Origin: Nocardia sp. CC227C
GTDB taxonomy: Bacteria > Actinomycetota > Actinomycetes > Mycobacteriales > Mycobacteriaceae
NCBI RefSeq assembly: GCF_030767025.1
Contig: NZ_JASITE010000014.1
Location: 1 to 64,000 of the forward strand
Reading direction: 5' to 3'
Length of the DNA stretch: 64,000 bases
Shown: in pieces, positions 33,229 to 42,608 of the stretch
Layout: the number at the start of each line of letters is the position of its first letter
Position numbering within the stretch: the stretch's first letter is position 1
The notes under the pieces: model-generated
Seen by the model: the letters and a program-made list of their open reading frames with translations, nothing else
Databases searched by the model: none
Told to the model about the DNA's origin: nothing
Made by a program: the position numbers and the translations under genes

Positions 33229-33291
33229 GCCGAGAACTCTATCGGAAATACCTGACAGTAGATGTCGTGTTTCGTTGGCAGGGTTGTCGGC

Positions 33292-33645
33292 ATGACACAC
33301 AACGACAAGGCCACCGACCCCAACGACCTGGGCAAGTACTTCATCGAGCGCGCCAATGCGGGCGACGTCGACGGACTGGTGGCGCTGTACGAGCCGGACG
33401 CCGTACTGGCCTTCCCGCCCGGCAACCTCGCCACCGGACACGCGGAGATCCGCAAGGTCTACGAGCAGTTCGTCGCGGTCGCGCCGGTGCTCACCCCGGG
33501 GAGGCAGCATGCGGCGCTGGTGAGCGGCGACCTGGCGCTGACCGCGTCCACGCTCACCACCGGCGAGATCACCGTCGAGATCGCCCGGCGTCAGCCGGAC
33601 GGCTCCTGGCTGTGGGCCGTCGATCAGCCCGCACTCGAGGCGTAG
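33292..33645 (+). CDS. SnoaL-like/NTF2-fold protein
   Basis: A 117-residue cone-fold protein: DLGKYFIERANAGDVDGLVALYEPDAVLAFPPG, then TGHAEIRKVYEQFVA and ARRQPDGSWLWAVDQP, a SnoaL/DUF4440-type pattern. Such proteins include small isomerases and binding proteins; no catalytic residue set is diagnostic here. ATG 33292 is preferred over the upstream start, which has no homology. It is divergently transcribed from the WYL regulator, its probable controller. Confidence 0.8.
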   Translation: MTHNDKATDPNDLGKYFIERANAGDVDGLVALYEPDAVLAFPPGNLATGHAEIRKVYEQFVAVAPVLTPGRQHAALVSGDLALTASTLTTGEITVEIARRQPDGSWLWAVDQPALEA

Positions 33646-33755
33646 CGCGACGGTGGTGGGCCGGTACGAACCGGCCCGCCACCGTACGACGACCGGACCG
33701 GGAACGGTGATCCGAACGCGCGGTTCGATGACACCGGACCGGGTATCGACCAATC

Positions 33756-34138
33756 GTGACCTTCGATCTGACACCGACGGCGGCGCAGCACGAACTGGCC
33801 GAGCGGGCACACGAGTTCGCTCGCGACCACATCAGACCGGGGGCGCCCACTACGACCGGGTGCGGGAGTTCCCGTGGCCGGTCCTGGAGGAGGCCGCCGC
33901 ACGCGGGTTCTACAGTCCGCTGTTCTACCGCGATCTCATCGGGGACCCGACCGGGCTGTCCCTGCCGATGTTCATGGAGGAACTGTTCTGGGGTTGCGCC
34001 GGAATCGGTTTGGCCATCGTGATGCCCGCCCTGGCACTGTCGGCGATCGGCCGCGCCGCGACGCCCGAGCTAGATGATCCGCTGCGCGCGCGCCGCCATG
34101 AAGGTACTGCGGCCCCCGCGCTGAACCGGCCCACCTAG
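33756..34138 (+). pseudogene. Decayed acyl-CoA dehydrogenase N-terminal fragment
   Basis: The frame from ATG 33756 encodes MTFDLTPTAAQHELAERAHEFARDHIRPGA, a typical acyl-CoA dehydrogenase start. Around 33845 the similarity moves to another frame (HYDRVREFPWPVLEEAAARGFYSP, then MEELFWGCAGIGLAIVMPALA). It is lost after about residue 100, where roughly 280 further residues should follow. At least one frameshift and a large deletion are needed, so this is a remnant. Confidence 0.78.
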
Positions 34139-34248
34139 GTGGCGATTCGCGCCACCCTGGGCGGCGGCGCCCACCCCTCGGTGGGCTGATATCGGCGGTC
34201 CGGACGGCGGACAGTGGAACATGTCCCGCCCAGCAACCGGAGCCACCG

Positions 34249-35283
34249 ATGTCGATGACGAGCACCACCGCCACCTCGGCGCACCGTCGTGCCACGGTGC
34301 GGACAGCGGACGGCGTCGCCCTGGCGGTGCGGGAGTACGGCCCGCGCGACGCGGAGCTGACGGTGGTGCTGCTGCACGGGCACTGCCTGCGCGCCGAATC
34401 CTGGACCTATGTCCGTGACGCCATGGCGCGGTATCCCGGCGCGCGCATCGTCTGCTACGACCACCGTGGCCACGGCGCGTCCGCCGCCGCGCCCCGGCGC
34501 ACCTACCACCTCGACCAGCTCGGCCGCGATCTGCGCGACATTCTCGACGCGGTCGCCCCGACCGGACCGGTGGTCCTGGTCGGACACTCCATGGGCGGCA
34601 TGACCGTGCTGACCTACGTCAGTCAGCAGCCGCACGAGATCGGCACCCGCATCGTCGGCGTCGTTCTCATCGCCACCGCCGCGAGCGGTCTGGCCGCCGC
34701 CGGCTTCGGCCGTCTGCTGCACAACCCGCTCATCTCCCTGTTCCAGACCGCCGTCCGGTTCGCGCCCACGCTGATGCAGCGGGCGAAACTGTTGGCCTGC
34801 AAGGTTTTCGCGCCCATCGTACGGGCAGCCGAATTCGGTGACCGCAAGGTCAGCCCGCGCGTGCTCGCACTCGCCAACGCCATGCACAACCAGACCTCGA
34901 TCGTCACCATGGCCAGCTTCCTGAACTCCTTCATGACCTACGACCAGACCGACGCCCTCGCCGTCCTGTCGAAGATCCCCACCCTGGTGGTGTGCGGTGC
35001 GGCCGATCTGATGACGCCGCCCGCGCACTCCGTCGCCATCGCCGCCGCCGTCGACTACGCCGATCTCGTCATGATCGACACCGCCGGTCACTCGGTGATC
35101 CTCGAACAGCCGGTGCCGGTGGCCGCGGCGATCGGCCGCCTGCTCACCCGGGTGGTTCGGGACGCCGCACCCCGCAGCGTCGCCGAGCATCCGACCGGGC
35201 TGCCGCAGCCGCTCCGCCGTCCGGTCCGCGCATCCGGGTGCGGCGTGCGGGGTGCGGCCGAGCCGTTCCCGGACGCGGCGTGA
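34249..35283 (+). CDS. Alpha/beta hydrolase
   Basis: A 344-residue alpha/beta hydrolase. The oxyanion region is VVLLHGHCL, the nucleophile elbow is VGHSMGGM (Ser at about 118), the acid is probably in CGAADLMTPP and the His in IDTAGHSVILEQP. A cap region with long hydrophobic helices lies between. The last 45 residues are Arg/Pro-rich and look non-conserved. The substrate is unknown. ATG 34249 or the next ATG at 34255 fit. It ends directly against the convergent TVP38-type gene (TGATCA). Confidence 0.85.
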   Translation: MSMTSTTATSAHRRATVRTADGVALAVREYGPRDAELTVVLLHGHCLRAESWTYVRDAMARYPGARIVCYDHRGHGASAAAPRRTYHLDQLGRDLRDILDAVAPTGPVVLVGHSMGGMTVLTYVSQQPHEIGTRIVGVVLIATAASGLAAAGFGRLLHNPLISLFQTAVRFAPTLMQRAKLLACKVFAPIVRAAEFGDRKVSPRVLALANAMHNQTSIVTMASFLNSFMTYDQTDALAVLSKIPTLVVCGAADLMTPPAHSVAIAAAVDYADLVMIDTAGHSVILEQPVPVAAAIGRLLTRVVRDAAPRSVAEHPTGLPQPLRRPVRASGCGVRGAAEPFPDAA

Positions 35284-35991
35284 TCACGGCGTGGCCGCGA
35301 CCGTCGAATCCGCGCGGGATCGCCGCCAGAGCCGGTAGCCGCGGTGGGCGGTGAACGCGCCGAGGACCGCGACCACGCACCAGACCGCGATGGCGGTGTA
35401 GGCCAGCGGGGCGGACAGATCGCCGATCGACGCGCCGAGCGCGGTGTAGACGAAGGCACGCGGGGTGGAGCCGATGAGTGCGCCGACCGCCATCTGCCAC
35501 AGCGGGATTCCGAGCCCGCCGAACAGATAGGCGGCCATGGCATCGGAGACGCCGGGAATGAATCGCTGGCCGACGACGGCCCACAGGCCGCGGCGGCGGA
35601 GTTGGGCGTCGAGCGCTGCGGCGCGGTGGGTGCCGAGCAGTTCGCGGGCGCTCGCATGACCGGCGCGTCGTCCGAGGAAGGCGCAGCAGGTCGCCGAACC
35701 GACCGTGCCGCCCAGCGTGACGAACGTCCCGACCAGGGGACCGAACAGGATGCCGCTGCCCGCCGCCAGGATCGGCCCCGGGACGAAGGTCGCGCCGAGC
35801 AGCGCCGCCGTCGCCGCGTAGGCCAGGGGCGCGGCGGGGCCGGTCGCGGCGACCAGGGTGCGGATACCGTCGACGTCGATCACGCGCGCGATGGCTACGA
35901 GGTAGAACATCGTAGACAGGAACGCCAGGCACAGCGCGAGGCGCAGAACATGCCGCCGCCGGCTGGTCGGCGGCCCGTCGATCGCGGTCAT
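35284..35991 (-). CDS. TVP38/TMEM64 (VTT/SNARE-associated) family membrane protein
   Basis: A 235-residue protein with about five to six hydrophobic segments. The family core is visible: FVPGPILAAGSGILFGPLVGTFVTLGGTVGSATCCAFLGRRAG, then RGLWAVVGQRFIPGVSDAMAAYLFG. These VTT-domain proteins are relatives of DedA and may be lipid scramblases. ATG 35991. Its stop abuts the hydrolase stop without a gap. Confidence 0.85.
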   Translation of the reverse strand: MTAIDGPPTSRRRHVLRLALCLAFLSTMFYLVAIARVIDVDGIRTLVAATGPAAPLAYAATAALLGATFVPGPILAAGSGILFGPLVGTFVTLGGTVGSATCCAFLGRRAGHASARELLGTHRAAALDAQLRRRGLWAVVGQRFIPGVSDAMAAYLFGGLGIPLWQMAVGALIGSTPRAFVYTALGASIGDLSAPLAYTAIAVWCVVAVLGAFTAHRGYRLWRRSRADSTVAATP

Positions 35992-36098
35992 GGTGCATCA
36001 CCCTGCCGCATCCGAGACCGACCCCGCGACCCGGGCGCTCATTCGCGACCGACCCAGCGACCCGGGCGGTCATCCGACGTCGACCCGCGCGCCTCGGA

Positions 36099-37235
36099 TC
36101 ACCGCGCGGCCGGAACGCGCACCCGTCGGGTATTGCGTCGGGGTGAGCGCGGGGCGCGGCGGCGTTCCGGTGCGGGAGCGGGTAGGTCACCGAGTTCCGC
36201 GAGCAGTTCGCGCCGCCGGGCCGCGGAGACGCTGCGGCGATCGCGATAGGTGAGCGCGGCCTCCATCGCCCACAGCATGTCGAGGGTCAGACCCGGCACT
36301 CGCGCGGCGTGCAGGCGGCGATAGGTCTCGACCACGCCGAGGTCGGCGAGCTCGCCGAGAGTGGTCACATCGGCATGCGCCAGCATCGCGGCGGCGTCGC
36401 GGCCGAGTTCGTAGCCGCGATCGCGCCATTCGCGGATGCTGAGATGAGCGTCGCCCCGGACCGATTCGGCCTCGCGCCAGACCGCGAAGCGCAGGGATTC
36501 CGGATCGGTCGGTGCGTTGCCGCGCGACAGGACCTGCGCTCGGGCCTGGTTGGCCACGCTCACCATCGGTTGGAACCGCCGGAAGATCTGGATCTCGCCG
36601 TCGTATCCGTGGTCCCAGGGGCCGAGGTAGGCGTAATCGCTGCCGTATCCGTTCGCCGTGTCGAGCCCCGCCGCGTGCAGCGCCCATGCGCGCGCCTCGT
36701 CGGGAGTGCGCGGGGCCAGCACGAGTAGGCCACTCTGACGGCTCACGCGGCCACCCTCCTGGTGTCGGCGGTAGCCGTCCCACCAGGCTTCCCGTGTCGC
36801 GGGGTCCGGTGTCCGATCGAGACCGAAGGTGTGCCAGCGCACGGTGCCGACCGGTTTCGACAGCGGCAGCCGGTTCTTCAGGTGCCGGGCGACATGGTCG
36901 TCGAAGGGCGTGCACCAGCCGGGGACCAGCACGATGGGGTCGGCCGGGTCCGCGTCGAACGGGTTCGGGCACAGGAACGGGCGGTCGATGAGCACGACCG
37001 TATGCGGGCGCGCCTGATACGCCAGCCCCCACAGCAATCGGGCCAGCAGCCGCGCGCCGTGGTCGTCCGAGAGCACATGCCAGGTTTCGTGAAACCGGTT
37101 GGTGCTGAACCTGGCGCGGGTGCCCGGTCGCAGGGTGATCACGGTGTGGACGCGACCGGGTGACCGCACCGCATGCCGGTGCAGTTTGAGGCCGTCGGAT
37201 ACGGATCGGGCGGTGGCCGGACGTTGCTGCTTCAT
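36099..37235 (-). CDS. Protein with a TfoX C-terminal-like domain fused to an unknown N-terminal domain
   Basis: A 378-residue product from ATG 37235. Residues about 270-345 match the TfoX C-terminal helix-hairpin fold: LGRDAAAMLAHADVTTLGELADLGVVETYRRLHAARVPGLTLDMLWAMEAALT. The first 260 residues are unrecognised and contain WHVLSDDHGARLLARLLWGLAYQ and a DRPFLCPNPFD...VLVPGWCTP segment with possible metal or nucleotide-binding Asp/Cys. The C-terminal 30 residues are highly basic and could bind nucleic acid. Function is unknown. Confidence 0.72.
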   Translation of the reverse strand: MKQQRPATARSVSDGLKLHRHAVRSPGRVHTVITLRPGTRARFSTNRFHETWHVLSDDHGARLLARLLWGLAYQARPHTVVLIDRPFLCPNPFDADPADPIVLVPGWCTPFDDHVARHLKNRLPLSKPVGTVRWHTFGLDRTPDPATREAWWDGYRRHQEGGRVSRQSGLLVLAPRTPDEARAWALHAAGLDTANGYGSDYAYLGPWDHGYDGEIQIFRRFQPMVSVANQARAQVLSRGNAPTDPESLRFAVWREAESVRGDAHLSIREWRDRGYELGRDAAAMLAHADVTTLGELADLGVVETYRRLHAARVPGLTLDMLWAMEAALTYRDRRSVSAARRRELLAELGDLPAPAPERRRAPRSPRRNTRRVRVPAAR

Positions 37236-37284
37236 CGTGATCCATGACGCCACATCGGTGTTCGCGCCACAACCGAATTTCGCG

Positions 37285-37881
37285 CTACGGCCGGTCGGTG
37301 GCCAGCCCGCCGAGCAGTTCGCGCACCAGTCCGGCGCTCAGTGCCCGAGCGTGTTCGGGGTCGGCGGTCTCGGTGATGGTCAGCGGCAGCTCGGTGAGCG
37401 CGCCGTAGAAGGCGCTCGCGATCAGCTCGGCCGGGTAGGGGCGGATGAGTTCGGCGGCCAGCAGTTCGCGGATCGCCTCCAGGAGCAGGCCGCCGAGATG
37501 CCGCTGGTCGAGTTCGCGCCAGCGCCGCCAACCCAGTGCGATCGGGCCCTGTTGCAGCACGATGTGCCGGTAGTCGGGTTCGGCGCAGATCTCGAGGAAT
37601 TCCGCGATGCCGCGGTCGATCCGCTCGAACGGGTCCGGCACCGCGGTGATGGCACGCCGGATGCGTTGTGCCGCTCGGTCTTCGAGCAGTTCGACCACAG
37701 CCTCGAACAGGCCGCGTTTGCCGCCGAAATGGTGGTAGAGCGCGCCACGGGTGAGCCCCGCGCTCCGCACCAGTTCCTCGGCCGAGAGGTTCGCGTACTC
37801 GCGTTCGGCGAACAGGCGCGCGGCCGTGTCGATCAGTGTCTGGCGGGTGTTCTCGGCGTACTTCTCCCGCAGGGATTCCAT
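37285..37881 (-). CDS. TetR-family repressor
   Basis: A 198-residue TetR regulator. The N-terminal helix-turn-helix is RQTLIDTAARLFAEREYANLSAEELVRSAGLTRGALYHHFGGKRGLFEAVV. The C-terminal ligand domain has GPIALGWRRWRELDQRHLGGLL, as in a common actinobacterial TetR subgroup. ATG 37881 is 61 bases from the divergent amine oxidase start, with a duplicated 17-bp motif between them, so it probably represses both genes. Confidence 0.92.
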   Translation of the reverse strand: MESLREKYAENTRQTLIDTAARLFAEREYANLSAEELVRSAGLTRGALYHHFGGKRGLFEAVVELLEDRAAQRIRRAITAVPDPFERIDRGIAEFLEICAEPDYRHIVLQQGPIALGWRRWRELDQRHLGGLLLEAIRELLAAELIRPYPAELIASAFYGALTELPLTITETADPEHARALSAGLVRELLGGLATDRP

Positions 37882-37895
37882 ACGCCATGATTATC

Positions 37896-37930
37896 ACATA
37901 CCGTGTGCATGTCAGATACATTGTGTATGA
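37896..37930. promoter_or_regulatory. Tandem TetR-type operator between tetR and the amine oxidase gene
   Basis: Two 17-bp motifs, ACATACCGTGTGCATGT (37896-37912) and AGATACATTGTGTATGA (37914-37930), share 12 positions and are spaced by 18 bases. Each is an imperfect palindrome (ACAT/ATGT; ATACA/TGTAT). The placement between divergent genes and the spacing fit two TetR dimers. Confidence 0.65.
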
Positions 37931-37942
37931 GAGTGGGCGGTC

Positions 37943-39316
37943 ATGGACGAGTCGGTGGATGTGGTGGTCGTCGGCGCCGGGATCGCGGGACTGGTCGCCG
38001 CCCGCGATCTGGTCCGCGACGGGGCCGACGTGCTGGTGCTGGAGGCGCGCGACCGGGTCGGCGGACGGCTGCTGAACGGCGAACTGCCCGGCGGGACGCC
38101 CATCGAGGTGGGCGGCCAGTGGGTCGGGCCGGGGCAGCATCGCATTCTCGCGCTGCTCGAGGAACTGCGCCTGGACACCTATCCGACGCATACCGCCGGG
38201 CGGAGTATCGCCGAAATCGGCTCGGGCCGATCGGAATACACCGGCCGCATCCCGAAGCTGAACCCGCTGGCGCTGGCCGATGTCGCGCAGACGCAGTGGC
38301 GGCTGGACCGGACGGCACGGCGCGTCGCGGCGGCGGAGCCCTGGCTGGCGACGGGGGCCGAGGCGCTGGACGGGCAGACCTTCGCGACCTGGTTGCGGCA
38401 CACCGCCCGTACCCCCGGCGGCCGGTCGTTCTTCCGGATCATCACCGAGGCGGTGTTCTCCGCCGAACCCGAGGACATGTCGGCGCTGTGGGCGGCGTTC
38501 TACGTCGGCGCGGCGGGTGGTCTCGACGCCCTGATCGGCACGGCGGGCGGGGCGCAGCAGGACCGCGTCGTCGGCGGTTCGCAGACCATCGCCACGGTGC
38601 TGGCCGAGGAACTGGGGGAGCGGGTCGTCCTCGGGGTTCCGGTGCGCGATATCGAATGGGACGCCGCGGGGGTCCGGGTCGTCGCGGGCCGCACCGCCGT
38701 GCGCGCCCGGCGCGCGGTCGTGGCGGTGCCGCCGCCGCTGGCGGCCCGCATCCGCTACACGCCGGGGCTGCCCGGTGATCGTGATCAACTCGTGCAGCGG
38801 ATGCCGATGGGCCGGGTGATCAAGGTCAATGTCGCCTATGATGAACCATTCTGGCGGCGAGCGGGTTTCAGCGGTCAGGCCAACAGCGATCGACGTGCGC
38901 TGGGCACCGTCTTCGACAACACCCCGCACGACGGCGCACCCGGTGTGCTGGTCGGATTCCTGGAGGGACGGCACGCCGACGCCGCGGCGCGCCTGAACCT
39001 CGCCGACCGCCGCGCCCGGGTCATCGACGACCTCGTCGGCTATTTCGGCCCGCGGGCCCGCAACCCCATCGACTACCTCGAACGCGACTGGGCCGAAGAG
39101 GAATTCAGCCGCGGCTGCTACGGCGCGTTCACCCCGCCCGGCGTCCTCACCCGCTTCGGCCCCGCCCTGCGCGCCCCGATCGGCCCCCTGCACTGGGCGG
39201 GCACCGAAACCGCCACCCGCTGGGCCGGATACATGGACGGCGCGGCCGAATCGGGCCACCGGGCCGCCCGGGAGGTTGCCGCCGCCCTGGCCGCCGCCCC
39301 GCGCCTGACCGCGTGA
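37943..39316 (+). CDS. Flavin monoamine oxidase family protein
   Basis: A 457-residue FAD amine oxidase. The dinucleotide-binding fold VVVVGAGIAGLVAARDLVRDGADVLVLEARDRVGGR opens the protein. The family's GGQWVGPGQ loop and the C-terminal FAD/active-site segment LHWAGTETATRWAGYMDGAAESG are present. Such enzymes oxidise primary amines (putrescine, tyramine and others) to aldehydes with H2O2. No signal peptide is seen. It is divergent from its probable TetR regulator. The aldehydes made could feed the PaoABC-type oxidoreductase encoded downstream on the other strand. Confidence 0.92.
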   Translation: MDESVDVVVVGAGIAGLVAARDLVRDGADVLVLEARDRVGGRLLNGELPGGTPIEVGGQWVGPGQHRILALLEELRLDTYPTHTAGRSIAEIGSGRSEYTGRIPKLNPLALADVAQTQWRLDRTARRVAAAEPWLATGAEALDGQTFATWLRHTARTPGGRSFFRIITEAVFSAEPEDMSALWAAFYVGAAGGLDALIGTAGGAQQDRVVGGSQTIATVLAEELGERVVLGVPVRDIEWDAAGVRVVAGRTAVRARRAVVAVPPPLAARIRYTPGLPGDRDQLVQRMPMGRVIKVNVAYDEPFWRRAGFSGQANSDRRALGTVFDNTPHDGAPGVLVGFLEGRHADAAARLNLADRRARVIDDLVGYFGPRARNPIDYLERDWAEEEFSRGCYGAFTPPGVLTRFGPALRAPIGPLHWAGTETATRWAGYMDGAAESGHRAAREVAAALAAAPRLTA

Positions 39317-39336
39317 ACCCACCCGCTAGCCGACCG

Positions 39337-41601
39337 TCAGGGCGTCGTCGGCCTGGCGAGCAGATGTTCGATGCGGAGTGGAATCTCGTGGACGGTCCGG
39401 CCGGTGGCGTGGCGAACCGCGTTGACGATCGCCGCCGCCGCGCCGACCATGCCGAGTTCGCCGAGCCCCTTGACGCCCAGGGGATTCACCACGGAATCGG
39501 CGACCTCGACGAAGGAGATGTCCACCTCGGGCGCGTCGGCATTGACCGGCAGCAGGTACTCCAGCAGCGACGAGTTCGCCCAGCGGCCGTCGCGGGTGTC
39601 GGGCAGGCTGGCCTCCATGAGGGCCTGCGACAGACCCCAGTTCATGCCGCCGAGCACCTGGCTGCGGGCCAGCTTGGCATTGAGGACGCGGCCGGGCGCG
39701 AACGCGCCGACCATGCGCCGCACCCGCACCAGGCCCAGGTCCGCGTCCACGGCCACCTCGGCGAACTGCGCGCCGAAACTCATTCGGCCGTAGGGCATGT
39801 CCTGCGCCGGGGGATGCCAGGTGCCGATGGTTTCCACATCGGTGAGATGGTTGCGCGACAGCAGATCCGAATACGCCTCGGCCACACTGGGATCGGACTT
39901 CAGGCGCAGCATGCCACCGCTGCCCTCGATGGCATGCGCGGGCAGTCCGTGCAGGACCGACTCGGCATCGGCGACGGCCAGCGCGATCAGCTGGCCCAGC
40001 AGTTCGGTGCAGGCCGTGTGCACCGCCGCGCTGATCATGCCCGCGCCCATGGAGCCCACCGCCGCCGCGATATTCGGATAGTCGGTGTCGCCGATATCCA
40101 CCCGCACCCGCGCCCACGGGACGCCGAGCGCGTCGCCCGCCACCTGCGCCATGGTGGTCGCCACCCCGGTCCCGAAATCCTGGGTGCCCGCCTGCACGAT
40201 CAGCGAGCCGTCGGCCAGCAGGCGGGCGTGCGCGCGCTGCGGCTGACCGGGCAGGAAGACCGGATATCCGGCGGTCGCCACACCCCACCCGATGAGCCAG
40301 TCGCCGTCCCGGCGCATCCTGGCGCGCCGGTCGGCCGCCGACCAGCCGAAGCGTTCGGAGGCCAGGTGCAGGCATTCGGCGTAGCCGTCCGACGACCACG
40401 GATGCCCGCTCTCGGGATCGAGCGCGGCGTGATTGCGCAGCCGCAGTTCGACCGGATCGATCTCGATGGCGTCGGCCAGTTCGTCGATGGCGCACTCCAT
40501 GGCCACCATGCCGGAGGTCTCCCCGGGTCCGCGCATGAAGGTGGGCGTCATGGTGTTGCCGCGCACCAGCCGATACCGCCCCTCCCAGTTCGGGATTCCG
40601 TACGCCTGCCCGGCCACGCCCAGCGACAGTTCCGCCCAGTCGTCGAACGGGGAGGTGACCGACAGCTTGTGGTGCCGCAGCCCGGTGAACATGCCCTCGT
40701 TGTCGCAGACCAGCGTGACCCGCTGCTCCTGCTCCTCGCGCAGGCCGGTGCCGTAGAACATCTGCTCGCGGGTGAGCACCAGTTTCACCGGCCGGCCCAG
40801 TTCCCGCGCGATCATGGGCGCGAGCGTCACATGCGGCCACATCATGGCCTTGGCCCCGAATCCGCCGCCCACGTAGTGCGCGATCACCCGCACATTGCTC
40901 GGTGAGATGCCGAGGTAGGCGGCGATGGTGGCCTGGGTGGCGCTCACCCCCTGGGTGGTGTCGTACACCGTGACGGTGTCGCCGTCCCAGACCGCCGCCG
41001 TCGCCGAGCATTCGATCGGATTGTGATGGTTGGCGGCGAAATGGTAGGTGGCGTCGACGGTGTGGGCGGCATCGGCGGCGGCCGCGGCGAAGTCGCCGCG
41101 CGACTGCACGGCGGGCACCAGTCCGCAGAAGACCGTGTCCGGCTGATACTCCCGATCGCGGCCGTCGGCCAGCCGCACCAGCGCCGGGCGCTCGTCGTAG
41201 TGGGCGTCCACCATCTCGGCCGCCTGCTGCGCCGCCTCGAAGGTGTCGGCCACGACCACGGCGATGGGTTGTCCGAAGTAGTGGATCGCGGTGTCCTGCA
41301 TGGGAAAGAAGGTCTGCCCGGGTGCGGGGCCGCCGAAACCGGACGGGAAGACCGGCGGCACCGCCGCCACCCGGGGCAGGTTCTCGTGGGTGAACACCGC
41401 GACCGCGCCCGCCGCCATGGCCCGGCGGGTGTCGATGTACCGCACCGCGCCGCTGCCGATCCGGGCACCGACGATCACCGCGTGCGCCACCCCGGGCAGC
41501 GGGATCTCGGCGGTGTAGTGCGCCGCGCCGGTCACCTTGGCGCGGCCGTCGACCCGGTCGAACTCCCGGCCGACGAGCGGTCCGGAGACGGTGGCGGTCA
41601 T
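39337..41601 (-). CDS. paoC: Molybdopterin subunit of a PaoABC-type aldehyde oxidoreductase
   Basis: The 754-residue large subunit of the xanthine-dehydrogenase family binds the molybdenum cofactor and the substrate. Typical segments are GRAKVTGAAHYTAEIPLPG, YVGGGFGAKAMMW, FMRGPGETSGMVAMECAIDELA, VQAGTQDFGTGVATTMAQV and the active-site Glu in VKGLGELGMVGAAAA near the C-terminus. Together with the two upstream subunits it forms a PaoABC/YagTSR-like enzyme that oxidises aromatic and other aldehydes to acids. ATG 41601 overlaps the FAD subunit stop by four bases. Confidence 0.9.
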   Translation of the reverse strand: MTATVSGPLVGREFDRVDGRAKVTGAAHYTAEIPLPGVAHAVIVGARIGSGAVRYIDTRRAMAAGAVAVFTHENLPRVAAVPPVFPSGFGGPAPGQTFFPMQDTAIHYFGQPIAVVVADTFEAAQQAAEMVDAHYDERPALVRLADGRDREYQPDTVFCGLVPAVQSRGDFAAAAADAAHTVDATYHFAANHHNPIECSATAAVWDGDTVTVYDTTQGVSATQATIAAYLGISPSNVRVIAHYVGGGFGAKAMMWPHVTLAPMIARELGRPVKLVLTREQMFYGTGLREEQEQRVTLVCDNEGMFTGLRHHKLSVTSPFDDWAELSLGVAGQAYGIPNWEGRYRLVRGNTMTPTFMRGPGETSGMVAMECAIDELADAIEIDPVELRLRNHAALDPESGHPWSSDGYAECLHLASERFGWSAADRRARMRRDGDWLIGWGVATAGYPVFLPGQPQRAHARLLADGSLIVQAGTQDFGTGVATTMAQVAGDALGVPWARVRVDIGDTDYPNIAAAVGSMGAGMISAAVHTACTELLGQLIALAVADAESVLHGLPAHAIEGSGGMLRLKSDPSVAEAYSDLLSRNHLTDVETIGTWHPPAQDMPYGRMSFGAQFAEVAVDADLGLVRVRRMVGAFAPGRVLNAKLARSQVLGGMNWGLSQALMEASLPDTRDGRWANSSLLEYLLPVNADAPEVDISFVEVADSVVNPLGVKGLGELGMVGAAAAIVNAVRHATGRTVHEIPLRIEHLLARPTTP

Positions 41602-42608
41602 CGCGGACCTCCCAGCGGATTCACCTGCGGGCGAACGGCTTCCAGGGCTCGGACCAGGGTGCGCTGGCCGAGCTCGATCTTGAACCGGTTCAGGGGGTGG
41701 GTGTCGTCGGCCGCCTCCAGCTCCGCCGCCGCGGCCAGCGCGAAATTCGGTGTGGTGGCGGACTTGCCGAGCAGCAGTTCCTCGGCGATCCGGGCCCGCC
41801 AGGGTTTCGTCGCCACTCCGCCGAGGCCGATCCGCACGTCCACCACGGTTCCGTCGGCCACGTCCAGGGCCACCGCCGCCGAGGCGAGGGCGAATTCGTA
41901 GGATTCGCGGTCGCGCACCTTGAGGTAGTGCGAGTTCCGCGCGAACGGCAGCGCGGGCACGTCGATGCGCGTGATGAGTTCGTCCGCGGCCAGCGGATGT
42001 TCCAGGTGCGGGGTCTCACCCGGTGCCAGGAAGAAGTCGTCGAAGGCGACGGTCCGTTCCCCGCGCGGCCCCCACACCGTCACCGCGGCGTCCAGGGCGA
42101 TCAGCGGAACCGCCGCATCCGAGGGGTGGGTGGCGAAGCACAGCGGACTGGTGCCGAGCACCGCGTGCCCGCGGTGGATGCCGTCGACGGCCGCGCAGCC
42201 CGATCCGGGATCGCGCTTGTTGCAGGCGGTTCCGGGCTCCCGGAAGTAGGCGCAGCGCACCTTCTGCATGAGGTTGCCGCCCATGGTCGCCATATTCCGC
42301 AGCTGCGCCGACGCGCCCTTCCACACCGCCATCGCGAGGAAGGGAAACCGGTCCACCACACCGGAATCCGCCGCCACCTCGCTCATCTTGGCCAGTGCGC
42401 CGATGCGCAGCCCGCCGTCGGCGGTGTGCTCGATGCCGCCCAGCGGCAACCAGGTGATGTCGACGAGATTGTCCGGCTCCACGGCTCCGGTGCGCAGTAG
42501 GTCCACCAGAGTCGTTCCGCCCGCGAGGAATACGGTGTTCGGGCGGGAGTTCACGGTGCTGACGGCCTGCTCCAGGCTGGTCGGGCGGGCGTAGGCGACC
42601 GGCTTCAC
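41598..42608 (-). CDS. paoB: FAD subunit with extra [4Fe-4S] motif (PaoB type)
   Basis: A 336-residue FAD-binding subunit. The FAD site is FLAGGTTLVDLLRTG and ATMGGNLMQ. Cys119, Cys129, Cys138 and Cys157 in RCAYFREPGTACNKRDPGSGC and LCFATHP match the arrangement that holds a [4Fe-4S] cluster in E. coli PaoB and sets this type apart from ordinary CoxM/XdhB proteins. GTG 42608 overlaps the upstream stop by four bases. Electron flow would run from Mo through 2Fe-2S centres to FAD, with the 4Fe-4S cluster in addition. Confidence 0.9.
   Translation of the reverse strand: MKPVAYARPTSLEQAVSTVNSRPNTVFLAGGTTLVDLLRTGAVEPDNLVDITWLPLGGIEHTADGGLRIGALAKMSEVAADSGVVDRFPFLAMAVWKGASAQLRNMATMGGNLMQKVRCAYFREPGTACNKRDPGSGCAAVDGIHRGHAVLGTSPLCFATHPSDAAVPLIALDAAVTVWGPRGERTVAFDDFFLAPGETPHLEHPLAADELITRIDVPALPFARNSHYLKVRDRESYEFALASAAVALDVADGTVVDVRIGLGGVATKPWRARIAEELLLGKSATTPNFALAAAAELEAADDTHPLNRFKIELGQRTLVRALEAVRPQVNPLGGPR

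Noticed and set aside
33241..33291. Longer start for the SnoaL-like gene at 33262
   Set aside because: The extra residues have no similarity to the fold and ATG 33292 is well placed.
32209..33810. 533-residue version of the WYL regulator
   Set aside because: Residues before ATG 33228 are antisense to the SnoaL-like gene and show no homology; the regulator starts right at its helix-turn-helix.
37232..39322. 696-residue minus-strand frame
   Set aside because: It is antisense to the amine oxidase and the TetR gene, both clearly real.
39313..40905. 530-residue plus-strand frame
   Set aside because: It is antisense to the molybdopterin subunit gene, whose motifs are unambiguous.
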